A DNA stretch of 64,000 bases, from NCBI GenBank assembly GCA_040394195.1, contig JBEBSR010000006.1:3039-67038 (forward strand), in the 5' to 3' direction. Position numbers and translations under genes: made by a program. Positions 7,763-17,232 of this stretch are shown here, one piece after another; position 1 is the stretch's first letter, and the number at the start of each line of letters is the position of its first letter. This DNA is from Wohlfahrtiimonas larvae_A (GTDB lineage: Bacteria; Pseudomonadota; Gammaproteobacteria; Cardiobacteriales; Wohlfahrtiimonadaceae). Under the pieces are notes generated by a model. It was given only the letters and a program-made list of their open reading frames with translations. It was not told the DNA's origin and searched no databases.

Positions 7763-9235
7763 ATGCAATTTCAAGATTTACGAGAATTCATCGATTATTT
7801 AGAAAAAAATGGCAAATTACAGAGAATTTCCCACGAGATTGATACCAATCTTGAAATGACTGAATTTTCGGATCACGTTTTAAGACAACAAGGCCCTGCC
7901 CTTTTATTTGAAAATCCAAAAGATCACTCCATTCCTGTTTTAACCAATCTTTTTGGTACACCAGAACGCGTTGCCTTGGCTATTGGTGAAACAGATCCTG
8001 CAAAATTACGCGAAATCGGTGAATTATTAGCATTCTTGAAAGAACCTAATCCTCCAGAAAGCTTGCGCTCCATGATTAAACAATTCCCAATATTCAAAAA
8101 AGTATTGGCGATGAAATCAAAAGTGACATCATCACCAGCTTGCCGTGAAGTTGTGATTGAAAAAGATGATGTAGACTTAAGCAAATTACCCATTCAAAAA
8201 TGTTGGCCATTGGATGCAGCACCTTTAATTACTTGGGGCTTAACCATCACAAAAGGGCCGCATAAAAAACGCCAAAATATTGGTATTTATCGCCAACAAG
8301 TGATTGGTAAAAATCGCATCATCATGCGCTGGCTAGCTCATCGTGGCGGCGCTTTGGACTTCCGTGAATTCCAATTAAAAAACCCAGGCAAACCTTTCCC
8401 TGTAGCAGTTGCTTTGGGCGCTGATCCTGCGACAATCATTGCAGCAGTTACGCCGATCCCAGATACATTATCTGAATATGCATTTGCTGGCTTATTGCGT
8501 GGCAAGAAAACTTATGTTGCAAAATCATTAATTTCAGATGAATTAACTGTGCCTGCCTATGCAGAAATCGTATTGGAAGGCTATATTTATCCTGATGATA
8601 TGGCACCTGAAGGCCCTTATGGTGATCACACTGGTTACTACAATGAAGTAGATACTTTCCCTGTGATGACAGTTGAGCGTATTACTCATCGTAAGGATCC
8701 AATTTACCATTCAACTTATACTGGCCGCCCGCCTGATGAGCCTGCAATGCTCGGCGTTGCTTTGAATGAAGTTTTTGTACCAATCATCAAAAAGCAATTC
8801 CCAGAAATTGTTGATTTCTATTTACCACCTGAAGGCTGTTCTTATCGTATGGCAGTTGTTTCTATGAAGAAGCAATATCCTGGCCATGCAAAGCGCTTAA
8901 TGCTGGGGGTTTGGTCATTTCTTCGCCAATTCATGTATACAAAATTTGTGATCATTGTGGATGAAGACGTGAACTGCCGAGATTGGAACGATGTAATTTG
9001 GGCAATCACGACACGAATGGATCCATCACGGGATACTGTTATGATTGATAACACACCGATTGATTATCTAGATTTTGCTTCACCAGTTTCGGGCTTAGGC
9101 TCTAAAATGGGCATGGATGCTACTAACAAATGGCCGGGCGAAACCGATCGTGAATGGGGCATTCCTATAGAAATGGATCAAGAAGTTGTCGATAAAATGA
9201 GTAAAATTCTAAAAGAGTATGGCTATGAAAGATAA
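7763..9235 (+). CDS. ubiD: UbiD-family 3-octaprenyl-4-hydroxybenzoate decarboxylase
   Basis: A 490-residue prenylated-FMN-dependent decarboxylase acting in ubiquinone biosynthesis on the polyprenyl-hydroxybenzoate intermediate. It has the family segments PEGPYGDHTGYYNE, PAMLGVALNEVFVP and SPVSGLGSKMGMDATNKWPGE. Length matches E. coli UbiD (497). Its 3' end overlaps the start of gmhA by 11 bp. The partner UbiX, which makes the cofactor, is not in the window. Confidence 0.94.
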   Translation: MQFQDLREFIDYLEKNGKLQRISHEIDTNLEMTEFSDHVLRQQGPALLFENPKDHSIPVLTNLFGTPERVALAIGETDPAKLREIGELLAFLKEPNPPESLRSMIKQFPIFKKVLAMKSKVTSSPACREVVIEKDDVDLSKLPIQKCWPLDAAPLITWGLTITKGPHKKRQNIGIYRQQVIGKNRIIMRWLAHRGGALDFREFQLKNPGKPFPVAVALGADPATIIAAVTPIPDTLSEYAFAGLLRGKKTYVAKSLISDELTVPAYAEIVLEGYIYPDDMAPEGPYGDHTGYYNEVDTFPVMTVERITHRKDPIYHSTYTGRPPDEPAMLGVALNEVFVPIIKKQFPEIVDFYLPPEGCSYRMAVVSMKKQYPGHAKRLMLGVWSFLRQFMYTKFVIIVDEDVNCRDWNDVIWAITTRMDPSRDTVMIDNTPIDYLDFASPVSGLGSKMGMDATNKWPGETDREWGIPIEMDQEVVDKMSKILKEYGYER

Positions 9236-9806
9236 TATTATTCAGCAAATTCAAGCATCAATCGATACTAAACAAGCAATTTTGAAAGATGAAATTTTAC
9301 TCAACAACATCATAACTGTTGCCGATAAACTCATTCAACTGTATCGCAATAATGGTAAAATCTTAATCGCTGGCAATGGTGGCTCAGCTGCTGATGCTCA
9401 GCACATGGCGGCAGAATTAGTTGGCCGATTTGAATTAGAACGTAAAGGCTTACCTGCAATTGCACTAACTACTGATAGTTCAATTTTAACTGCTGTGGGC
9501 AATGATTATGGTTATCATTATACTTTTGCTCGCCAAGTGGAAGCTTTAGGCAATGCCAATGATGCCTTCATCGCCATTTCTACATCAGGTAATTCTGAAA
9601 GCATTGTTAATGCCGTGAAAGCTGCCAAAGAACAAGGCTTATACTGTATTGGCTTAACAGGATCAAAAACATGTAAAATGGATGATTTATGTGATGTTAT
9701 GTTGAAAATACCATCCATACATACACCAAGAATTCAAGAATCACATTTATTGATTGAACACATGCTGTGCCAAATCATTGAAACTAATCTGTTTGCTCAA
9801 AATTAA
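9225..9806 (+). CDS. gmhA: Phosphoheptose isomerase (SIS domain)
   Basis: A 193-residue SIS-domain protein. GNGGSAADAQHMAAELVGRF, LTAVGNDYGY, the sugar-phosphate-binding STSGNS and the late IQESHLLIEHML match GmhA, which isomerises sedoheptulose 7-phosphate in LPS inner-core heptose synthesis. The related replication factor DiaA lacks the GNDYG feature, so gmhA is preferred. The second ATG of the frame, inside the ubiD end, has AAGAG 8 nt upstream and is taken as the start. Overlap with ubiD suggests coupling. Confidence 0.82.
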   Translation: MKDNIIQQIQASIDTKQAILKDEILLNNIITVADKLIQLYRNNGKILIAGNGGSAADAQHMAAELVGRFELERKGLPAIALTTDSSILTAVGNDYGYHYTFARQVEALGNANDAFIAISTSGNSESIVNAVKAAKEQGLYCIGLTGSKTCKMDDLCDVMLKIPSIHTPRIQESHLLIEHMLCQIIETNLFAQN

Positions 9807-9825
9807 TCATTACAGGTCATTTGCC

Positions 9826-10302
9826 ATGTTAAAACTATTCAAAATATTACCTTTAGCTCTTTTACTAACAGCATGCGCATCAACGTTTGGTGATCAAGCT
9901 AAAAATGCCATCACTTATCAAGAAGCAGTTCAATCACCATCTAATGCTTTAGGTAAAACCATTATTGTTGGTGGCCCAATCATTTCATACAACCAAACAG
10001 CAACTGGTACACAGATCGAAATTGCGAATGCGCCTTTGAATGACCAAGATGCACCATCCATTCATGGCAATAGCAGCCAACGTGTGATCATCAACATTCC
10101 TGAAACGATTCCATCAGAACAGCTTCAGAATGTACGTATTTCAGCAATCGGTACAATCACAGATCTAGCTGAAATGACTCGCTATGGCAATACTAAAATC
10201 ATCATGATTTCAGCGCAGCAACATCGTATTTGGAGAACAACTAAACCAATGTTTGATCCAAATAATAAAGAGCGTTACGGTTATAAATACGAGGTGCAGT
10301 AA
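9826..10302 (+). CDS. Slp/YeaY-like outer-membrane lipoprotein
   Basis: Starting at the ATG at 9826, the product has a short lipoprotein signal (LFKILPLALLLTAC) with the lipobox Cys at residue 16. The 158-aa length, the early 'SPSNALGKTIIVGGPI' strand and a late RYGNTKIIMISAQQHRIWR segment resemble the Slp family of starvation-related lipoproteins. The resemblance is moderate and the function is not known. It lies 19 bp after gmhA and 3 bp before the glycosyltransferase, so it is probably in one transcript with them. Confidence 0.62.
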   Translation: MLKLFKILPLALLLTACASTFGDQAKNAITYQEAVQSPSNALGKTIIVGGPIISYNQTATGTQIEIANAPLNDQDAPSIHGNSSQRVIINIPETIPSEQLQNVRISAIGTITDLAEMTRYGNTKIIMISAQQHRIWRTTKPMFDPNNKERYGYKYEVQ

Positions 10303-10305
10303 ACT

Positions 10306-11406
10306 ATGAAAATCCTACAAATTCTTCCTGCACTGAATCAAGGTGGCGTTGAGTACTACATTTTAGAAAATTCTCGATTTATTAATGAATATGCTGATTC
10401 TTACGTAATTTCAGCTGGCGGTCGATTGGTGCCTGAGCTCTTAAAAAATGGCTCTAAGCATTTTGAATTGCCTATCGAGAAGAAAAACCTAAAATCTTTA
10501 TTTCAAGTTGGAAAAATTGTAAAAATTATTGAGGAAGTTCATCCTGATATCATTCACATTCATTCAAGATTACAGGCATGGTTAATTTATTTTGCATTAA
10601 AAAAGTTATCTTACCGCCCTAAAGTTGTGACAACTGCTCATAGTTTTAATTCCATTAGCCGATACAGCCGACAAATACTTCGCGCAGATAAAGTCATTGC
10701 TGTTTCACAATTCCTCAAAGACTATCTAGCAAAAAATTATCCACAAGAAGCTGTGGATAAAATAGAAGTTATCACTCAAGGAATAGATGACACTAAGTTC
10801 AACAGAACTGTTGTCCCATCAACTAAAATTCAAGAGAAAATCAAAAGCTTTGGCATCAATATTGAGACCGATAAAATTTTATTATTACCAGGAAGGATTA
10901 CTAGATTCAAAGGCATTCCTGCATTAATTGATTTGATGTATAAACTCAAACAAGATGGGTTTCATAACGTTAAAGCTTTGATTGTTGGTGAATACAACTC
11001 AAGAAATCAGAATTTCTACAATGAAATGCAAGAAAAAATCAGCAAACTATCCCTAACAGATACAATCTTTTGGTTTGGAACTTGCGATGATATGCCATCC
11101 ATTTATACAATGGCAGATATTAGCTTTTCGCTCACATCAAAACCTGAATCTTATGGTAGAACTGTATTAGAATCTTTAGCTTGTGGGACACCTATGATTG
11201 GTTATAATTACGGTGGTGTTCAAGAAAATTTAGAAAAATATTTTCCATTAGGTGCAATTACGCCAAACGACCCAACAGCGCTTTATAACGCAGTAATTAC
11301 ACTCTTAAATACTGGGCCAGAAGATAGGGAAATTCCAGCTATTGATGACAATATTTTATCTGCTCAAAAAAAGCTTCAAGATTTGTATGAATCTTTATTG
11401 AGATAA
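10306..11406 (+). CDS. Glycosyltransferase family 4 protein
   Basis: A 366-residue GT-B enzyme. The N-terminal half opens with ILPALNQGGVEYYI and contains HPDIIHIHSR; the C-terminal half has LPGRITRFKGIPALI and the nucleotide-sugar motif PESYGRTVLE, followed by LACGTPMIGYNYGG. GT4 enzymes are retaining transferases that often build LPS core or O-chains. Neighbouring gmhA supports an LPS core role, but donor and acceptor cannot be assigned. Confidence 0.8.
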   Translation: MKILQILPALNQGGVEYYILENSRFINEYADSYVISAGGRLVPELLKNGSKHFELPIEKKNLKSLFQVGKIVKIIEEVHPDIIHIHSRLQAWLIYFALKKLSYRPKVVTTAHSFNSISRYSRQILRADKVIAVSQFLKDYLAKNYPQEAVDKIEVITQGIDDTKFNRTVVPSTKIQEKIKSFGINIETDKILLLPGRITRFKGIPALIDLMYKLKQDGFHNVKALIVGEYNSRNQNFYNEMQEKISKLSLTDTIFWFGTCDDMPSIYTMADISFSLTSKPESYGRTVLESLACGTPMIGYNYGGVQENLEKYFPLGAITPNDPTALYNAVITLLNTGPEDREIPAIDDNILSAQKKLQDLYESLLR

Positions 11407-11460
11407 TTTGCTAATATATACAACCTTTATGTTTTCATTATTTCTTTGATTTAACCACCA

Positions 11461-12738
11461 ATGACAGTAATAGCTATCGGCATTAATCACAAAGCAGCTT
11501 CGGTTGAAATCCGCGGCCAAGCTTCCGTATTGCCTGAAAAAGTCCCAGCATTCTTACAAACACTCAAAGATAATGAGTGGACGAACGGTGCTGTCATTCT
11601 TTCGACATGCAACAGAACAGAATTTTATTTAGATGGATTAACGGTTCCTTTAGAAGAATTTTTCTCACTTTGGGCAAGCCATTCAAAAATCTCCATCGAT
11701 AATATTCAAGAATATCATTATTGCTACCGCGATAATGAGGCAATCTCGCACTTATTGCGTGTAACTGCTGGCTTAGATTCATTGATTTTGGGTGAACCTC
11801 AAATCATGGGACAATTGCGCATCGCATTTGATTTATCACATCAAGCTAATGCGCTTTGTAAAACCCTGAATCGATTATTCCAATTAGCTTTCCAAACAGC
11901 AAAACGCATTCGCACAGAAACCAATATTGGTGCCTATACAATTTCAGTTGCATATACTTCTGTCCAATTAGCAAAGCAAATATTTGATATTTCAGAACAA
12001 AAAGCACTATTGATTGGTGCTGGTGAAACTATAGAATTAGTGGCCGAGCATTTGATTGAAGCGAATGTTAAGTCCATCGCAATTGCTAATAGAACACAAA
12101 GCCGCGCACATGAAATGAGCGGCAGATTAGCAATTCCTGCTTCTGTACATGAATTAAATGAATTACCAAAACTGTTAGAAAATGCTGACATTGTCATTTC
12201 CTCAACAGGCGCACCTTTTTCTTTAATCTCTAAAGAAATGGCGAGCAATGCTTTAAAAGCTCGTCGAAACAAACCTATTTTAATGGTGGATATCGCAGTT
12301 CCTCGCGATATTGATGCCAATGTTAATGAACTCGATGATATTTATCTCTATAGCGTAGATGATTTAAACAATATCGTTGAAAAGAATTATCAATCCAGAG
12401 AAGCTGCTGCAAAAGAAGCAGAAGTTTATGTTCAGCAAAGCGTTTCAGAATGGGAAGATTGGTTGCAACTTGCTGATCTCTCTGTCCATCTACAATCAGT
12501 CTTCCATTTTGTTGATGAGCAAAAAAATACAACCCTGCGTAAAGCCCGCCAATTAGTGAATCATCAGGATCAGCATGAGCTTGATGAAGTGATTGATCAA
12601 GTGGTTTCACAAATGGGTAATCGAATTCTACACCCATTGATCTCTTTAATTAAAGAGCTAGAACAGGAAGGTAATTCCGATATGGTTAATAGAATTCTTG
12701 CTCAATACACACCTAGTAAGAAACGCACATCTCATTAG
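11461..12738 (+). CDS. hemA: Glutamyl-tRNA reductase
   Basis: First enzyme of C5-pathway tetrapyrrole synthesis: reduces glutamyl-tRNA(Glu) to glutamate-1-semialdehyde with NADPH. STCNRTEFYLDG holds the catalytic Cys (about residue 50), GLDSLILGEPQIMGQ the substrate region, and LLIGAGETIELVAEHL the NADPH fold. A helical dimerisation domain ends the 425-aa chain, in line with E. coli HemA (418). hemA is often next to lolB or prfA; here hpt follows 26 bp downstream. Confidence 0.95.
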   Translation: MTVIAIGINHKAASVEIRGQASVLPEKVPAFLQTLKDNEWTNGAVILSTCNRTEFYLDGLTVPLEEFFSLWASHSKISIDNIQEYHYCYRDNEAISHLLRVTAGLDSLILGEPQIMGQLRIAFDLSHQANALCKTLNRLFQLAFQTAKRIRTETNIGAYTISVAYTSVQLAKQIFDISEQKALLIGAGETIELVAEHLIEANVKSIAIANRTQSRAHEMSGRLAIPASVHELNELPKLLENADIVISSTGAPFSLISKEMASNALKARRNKPILMVDIAVPRDIDANVNELDDIYLYSVDDLNNIVEKNYQSREAAAKEAEVYVQQSVSEWEDWLQLADLSVHLQSVFHFVDEQKNTTLRKARQLVNHQDQHELDEVIDQVVSQMGNRILHPLISLIKELEQEGNSDMVNRILAQYTPSKKRTSH

Positions 12739-12764
12739 TTTTAATCATCCAAATAGGTAATATC

Positions 12765-13322
12765 ATGTCAAATCCCGACAATAAGGCTCAGCAAATCTTA
12801 GCCAATTCTGAAGAAATTATTTCTGCCAAAGCAGTTGAAAATGCATTGGATGAAATGGCTGTAGTCATTAAGAATGACTTATCAGATTTAGATCCTGTCG
12901 TTTTAGTGGTTATGAATGGTGCGTTAATTCCTGGCGGCCTTCTACTTTCTCGTTTAAATTTCCCATTCAGAATCGGTTACCTTCATGCAACGCGTTATCG
13001 TGGTGAAACAACTGGTGGAGATTTACACTGGGTTGCACAACCAAGTATTCCTGTTGAAGGACAACCTGTACTTTTAATTGACGATATTTTCGATGAAGGT
13101 ACTACACTAGAAGCAATCACTAAGGCTTTAGTAGATATGGGTGCAACAAAAGTTTATACCGCAACTTTATTTAATAAGGTACATGATCGCAAACCTAAAG
13201 ATTTTAAGGTAGATTATATTGGTCTAGATGTTCCAGATCGTTATGTATTTGGTTGTGGCATGGATTGCAACGAATATTGGCGCAACCTTGGCAGTATCTG
13301 GGCTTTGAAGAACGAATCGTAA
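12765..13322 (+). CDS. hpt: Hypoxanthine-guanine phosphoribosyltransferase
   Basis: A 185-residue type I phosphoribosyltransferase. The PRPP-binding loop reads LLIDDIFDEGTTLEAI (about residues 104-119), and the late FGCGMDCNEYWRN is typical of the Pseudomonas-type Hpt group. It salvages hypoxanthine and guanine to IMP and GMP. It sits between hemA and tolB on the same strand, 20 bp before the tolB start. Confidence 0.85.
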   Translation: MSNPDNKAQQILANSEEIISAKAVENALDEMAVVIKNDLSDLDPVVLVVMNGALIPGGLLLSRLNFPFRIGYLHATRYRGETTGGDLHWVAQPSIPVEGQPVLLIDDIFDEGTTLEAITKALVDMGATKVYTATLFNKVHDRKPKDFKVDYIGLDVPDRYVFGCGMDCNEYWRNLGSIWALKNES

Positions 13323-13342
13323 ATCATCTCAAGAGGTGTAAA

Positions 13343-14593
13343 ATGAAGAAACATGTTGCAAAATTGACGTATTGGATACTAATAACGCTGGTTTCTCTAA
13401 TCTCTTTTAGCCATGCGCAATTAAAAATACAAGTGACCAAAGCTGCCAACAATGCAATTCCAATTGCACTGTTTTCAGCGGATGCACAAGGTAATTACGT
13501 AGAACAAATAGTCGGTGCTGACCTTGCTCGCTCTGGCCGCTTCATTGCATTACCAGCTAAAAGTTCTCCAGAACCAACGGCAGGACCTGCAAGTATTAAT
13601 AGCGATGCATGGATGCAACGTGGCGTTCAATATGGTGTATTTTTAACGGTGAGAGGTAATCAAATTTCTGTAGATTTGATGAATACTTTCTCAAAAACCT
13701 CTATGTTGCAACGCGTTTATACTGTAAATGGTGGCAATGAACGCCAATGGCGTAAAACTGCTCACCAAATTGCAGATTCAATTTACGAAAAGATCTTAGG
13801 TGTGACTGGTTCTTTTGATACAAAAGTTGCTTATGTTGCTAAAAATGGTCGCCAATATCAGTTAATCGTATCGGATGCTGATGGTGCGTATCCAAGCACT
13901 ATTTTCAACTCAGCTGAGCCAATTTTATCACCAGCATGGTCACCAAATGGCCAGCAAGTTGCTTATTCTTCATTAGAAGGTAAAAAGAGCAAGATTGTTG
14001 TACAAGATATCTATTCAGGCAAACGTCATGTTGTACTAGATTTACCAGGCATCAACGGTGCTCCTTCTTGGTCTCCAGATGGCACACGCTTGGTATTTAC
14101 ATTATCTAAAGATGGCAACCCTGAAATTTATACATCAGATGTTTATGGCAAGAATTTAACTCGCCTCACTAATCATCCTGGGATTGATACAGAACCTGTT
14201 TGGGGTAAAGACAATATGATTTACTTCACATCAGACAGAGCTGGCAATCCTCAAGTTTACCGCATCGGTGCAAACGGCGGAACACCTGTCAGAATTTCAA
14301 CATCCGGCAACTACAATGCCAGCCCTTCTATTTCTAATGATAGCCGCTACTTGGCTGTTATGAATCGCAATGGCGGTGGCTTTGGAATTGCAATCATTGA
14401 TTTACAAACAGGTGCAACGAAGCGTTTAACCAACGGCGGTAAAGATGAAGCACCAAGCTTCTCAAGTAATGGTCACATGATCATTTATGCGAATGGCAAT
14501 GGTGGTTTAAATGCTGTTTCTAATGACGGCAATGTAACACAACGATTCTCAAGCAATGCTTCAGATGTCCGCGAGCCTGCTTGGTCGAACTAA
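13343..14593 (+). CDS. tolB: Tol-Pal system protein TolB
   Basis: Starts at the ATG 13343 after AAGAGG; the frame is open further back into hpt but that part has no signal peptide. The signal (KLTYWILITLVSLISFSHA) is followed by the TolB N-terminal domain (to about residue 150) and a beta-propeller of WSPDG/WSPNGQ repeats to residue 416. TolB is periplasmic, binds Pal and TolA, and helps outer-membrane constriction at division. pal follows directly, but tolQRA do not precede it. Confidence 0.93.
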   Translation: MKKHVAKLTYWILITLVSLISFSHAQLKIQVTKAANNAIPIALFSADAQGNYVEQIVGADLARSGRFIALPAKSSPEPTAGPASINSDAWMQRGVQYGVFLTVRGNQISVDLMNTFSKTSMLQRVYTVNGGNERQWRKTAHQIADSIYEKILGVTGSFDTKVAYVAKNGRQYQLIVSDADGAYPSTIFNSAEPILSPAWSPNGQQVAYSSLEGKKSKIVVQDIYSGKRHVVLDLPGINGAPSWSPDGTRLVFTLSKDGNPEIYTSDVYGKNLTRLTNHPGIDTEPVWGKDNMIYFTSDRAGNPQVYRIGANGGTPVRISTSGNYNASPSISNDSRYLAVMNRNGGGFGIAIIDLQTGATKRLTNGGKDEAPSFSSNGHMIIYANGNGGLNAVSNDGNVTQRFSSNASDVREPAWSN

Positions 14594-14634
14594 CAATATC
14601 AACGTACTGATTAATTTCAAAATTGGGAGAAATT

Positions 14635-15135
14635 ATGAAAAAACGCAGCTTCAAACTTCTTAGCATTGTTTGTCTTTCTGCACTCGTTGCAGCTTGTTCT
14701 TCCACGTCTGGATCAGGCGCTGGCGGTACTGATGCTTATGGCAACGGTTCTGGTTACAATGGCGCACAAGCAAGCACTTACCATGATGAGATGTATGGCA
14801 AACGCGGCACACAAGATCGTATCGTATACTTCGATTTCGACTCAGATCGCTTACGTCAAGAATCATATGCGGTTGTGAGCGCACATGCAGCTGAACTTCG
14901 CAATAATCCATCACGTGGCATCATTTTAGAAGGCCATACTGATGATCGCGGTTCACGTGAATACAATATCGGTTTAGGCGAAAGACGTGCTAAGTCTGTT
15001 TCTAGCCTAATGACCTCAGAAGGTGTTAGCCCTAACCAAATCCGTGTTGTGAGCTATGGTAAAGAGCGCCCTGCTGTTGGTGGCTCAGATGAAGGTTCTC
15101 GTGCACAAAATCGTCGTGTAGAAATCATCTACTAA
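14635..15135 (+). CDS. pal: Peptidoglycan-associated lipoprotein Pal
   Basis: A lipoprotein with signal LSIVCLSALVAAC, a flexible Gly/Ser-rich linker and an OmpA-like peptidoglycan-binding domain. Marks are RIVYFDFDSDRL, ILEGHTDDRGSREYNIGLGE and GSRAQNRRVEIIY. The ATG 14635 has GGGAGAAATT upstream. Pal anchors the outer membrane to peptidoglycan and partners TolB, encoded 41 bp upstream. A strong terminator follows, so the cpoB (ybgF) gene often found next is absent here. Confidence 0.95.
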   Translation: MKKRSFKLLSIVCLSALVAACSSTSGSGAGGTDAYGNGSGYNGAQASTYHDEMYGKRGTQDRIVYFDFDSDRLRQESYAVVSAHAAELRNNPSRGIILEGHTDDRGSREYNIGLGERRAKSVSSLMTSEGVSPNQIRVVSYGKERPAVGGSDEGSRAQNRRVEIIY

Positions 15136-15156
15136 TCGCTAACGTTAAAACCTTTC

Positions 15157-15190
15157 AAAGCGCACAGAGAGATTCTTTCTGTGCGCTTTT
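15157..15190 (+). terminator. Rho-independent terminator after pal
   Basis: A GC-rich hairpin (AAGCGCACAGAGAG / CTTTCTGTGCGCTT) is followed by TTTT, 22 bp after the pal stop. Confidence 0.85.
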
Positions 15191-15233
15191 GCTATCTATG
15201 GCATAATTATTTCTTTTTTATGTCGAAAAGATC

Positions 15234-16982
15234 ATGGAAACCACTAGCTTACATCTATATAAAAGACTCCTTTCTTACACAAGTCAAAGACGTGGCATAC
15301 TTATTTTTGCACTCGTTGCTATTGCGATGTCTGGTGTTTTTGAAGCAGGCTTATTTGCACTCTTAAAGCCTATTTTAGATAAAGGCTTTTTTGACAAAGA
15401 CCCAAGCTTTATTCAAATGATGCCATTTATATTAATTGGCGTATTCTTAGTCAAAAGCATCTTTGCTTTCCTTGGCAACGTTGGTATGCAATTTGTGGCT
15501 CAAAAAGTTATCCAAACTTTAAGACAACAAATGTTTGATCGTTTAATTACATTGCCGATCTCCGAATATGACAAAAACAGTTCTGGCTCTCTATTATCCA
15601 AATTAACATTTGATGTTAACCAACTATTAACCATCAGCTCATTTGCTCTAGTCACATTAATCAAAGATTCAGCAGCAGTGATTGGCTTACTATGTGTAAT
15701 GTTCTACAACAGCTGGAAAATTAGCTTAGTGATGTTTTTAATTGCCCCCTTTATTGCAGTTATTTTACGAATTGTATCTAAACGACTTCGCAAACTTTCC
15801 CGCAAAGCACAAGAAGATATGGGGCATTTAAATCATATTACTGAAGAAACTATTCGTGGCAATAAAGAAATTAAGCTATTCAATGCTTATGATTTTGTCA
15901 AAGAACGTTTTCATAAAACAAATAATCAGCTACAGCGTGTGAATGTTAAAATCATGGTAGCTTCTGAAATCGCAAGCCCATTGGTTCAATTGATGATTGT
16001 ATTCTGTGTTGCTGGCGTGATTAGTTATGCATCACAGCAAGTGAGTGACGATGGTTTAACCCCTGGTGCATTCTTAGCAACATTGGCTGCAATGGTTGGC
16101 TTATTGAATCCTATCAAACGTTTAACACGGTTAAATGAATCTCTACAACGTGGCTTAGCAGGTGCTGAAAGCGTCTTTAAATTAATTGATGCACCAATTG
16201 AACGTGATACAGCAACCCACCATAACCCTGAAAAATTGCCATTAAGCATTCAAGGCAATATTCATTTTGATAAAGTTAGCTTTAATTATGGTGAAGATCT
16301 GCCAAATATCTTCAATCAACTATCTATTAATATTGATGCCAAAGAAACGATTGCGTTAGTCGGAGCATCTGGCAGTGGGAAAAGTACTTTTGCAAATTTA
16401 TTAGCAGGCTTCTACTCACCAACAAACGGCAAAATTTTAATTGATGAATATAACTTAGCTGATTTATCTTTAAGAGATTATCGCCACCACATTAGTTATG
16501 TAAGCCAACATGTTGTACTCTTCTCAGATACCATTGCTAATAATATTGCATTGGGCGATCCAAATCCTGATTGGGAGCGCATCATCACAGCTGCCAAAAA
16601 TGCTAATGCATGGCAATTCATTGAAAATATGCCTGAAGGCTTAAACACCCAAGTGGGTGAAAATGGTAGTAAATTATCTGGTGGACAAAGACAAAGAATC
16701 GCTATTGCTCGTGCTCTTTATAAGAAGGCACCATTGTTAATCTTAGATGAAGCAACTAGCAGCTTGGATACTAAGAGTGAATTTAACATCCAAGAAAGCA
16801 TTAAAATACTCAGTGAAGACACAACTATGATCATTATTGCCCATCGTTTAAGCACAATTGAGCAAGCGGATCGCATCGTTGTTTTCGATGCTGGGCAAAT
16901 TGTGGAAATGGGCACTCATAAAGAGTTGTTGGAAAAAAACAACATTTATGCCAGTCTTTATCGTTTAGGAGAAGAAAAATAA
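15234..16982 (+). CDS. msbA: Lipid A export ABC transporter MsbA
   Basis: A 582-residue half transporter with about six membrane spans (residues 20-310) fused to an ATPase. Walker A is GASGSGKST, the signature LSGGQRQRIAIARAL and Walker B LLILDEATSSLD, with the His switch in IIAHRLSTI. Length equals E. coli MsbA (582). It flips core-lipid A across the inner membrane using ATP. lpxK, its usual downstream partner, is not present; instead an AT-rich gap and an OmpA-domain gene follow. Confidence 0.92.
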   Translation: METTSLHLYKRLLSYTSQRRGILIFALVAIAMSGVFEAGLFALLKPILDKGFFDKDPSFIQMMPFILIGVFLVKSIFAFLGNVGMQFVAQKVIQTLRQQMFDRLITLPISEYDKNSSGSLLSKLTFDVNQLLTISSFALVTLIKDSAAVIGLLCVMFYNSWKISLVMFLIAPFIAVILRIVSKRLRKLSRKAQEDMGHLNHITEETIRGNKEIKLFNAYDFVKERFHKTNNQLQRVNVKIMVASEIASPLVQLMIVFCVAGVISYASQQVSDDGLTPGAFLATLAAMVGLLNPIKRLTRLNESLQRGLAGAESVFKLIDAPIERDTATHHNPEKLPLSIQGNIHFDKVSFNYGEDLPNIFNQLSINIDAKETIALVGASGSGKSTFANLLAGFYSPTNGKILIDEYNLADLSLRDYRHHISYVSQHVVLFSDTIANNIALGDPNPDWERIITAAKNANAWQFIENMPEGLNTQVGENGSKLSGGQRQRIAIARALYKKAPLLILDEATSSLDTKSEFNIQESIKILSEDTTMIIIAHRLSTIEQADRIVVFDAGQIVEMGTHKELLEKNNIYASLYRLGEEK

Positions 16983-17089
16983 CAATCAAGACAATCTATT
17001 GAAAAATAATGATTTTATTCATATTCAAGGTTTTTACTAGTAGTATCTGTATTAAATTTTGTATGATTCAGGATAATATATTTTCATTT

Positions 17090-17124
17090 TTGACACAAAA
17101 ATGTATGTTTTTTACCAAAAATGC
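17090..17124 (+). promoter_or_regulatory. Possible promoter of the OmpA-domain gene
   Basis: The 250-bp AT-rich gap 16983-17232 between msbA and the OmpA-domain gene contains a perfect TTGACA near 17090. A -10 at the ideal distance is poor (TACCAA), so the exact promoter is uncertain. The gene's strong GGAGG ribosome site and biased codons suggest high expression, which would fit a strong promoter and a leader of roughly 100 nt. Confidence 0.3.
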
Positions 17125-17232
17125 GGTATCATTCTGCCATCAGTTGTGTTATTCTTGCGCTGAATATATTTACACTTATTTATTTAGGTGTTCATTTTTT
17201 ATTTAGTTTAGGTCCTTATTCGGAGGTTACAT

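Noticed and set aside
13253..13342. A longer TolB start inside hpt.
   Set aside because: The extra 30 residues have no signal-peptide character, while the ATG at 13343 has a ribosome site and a clear signal peptide.
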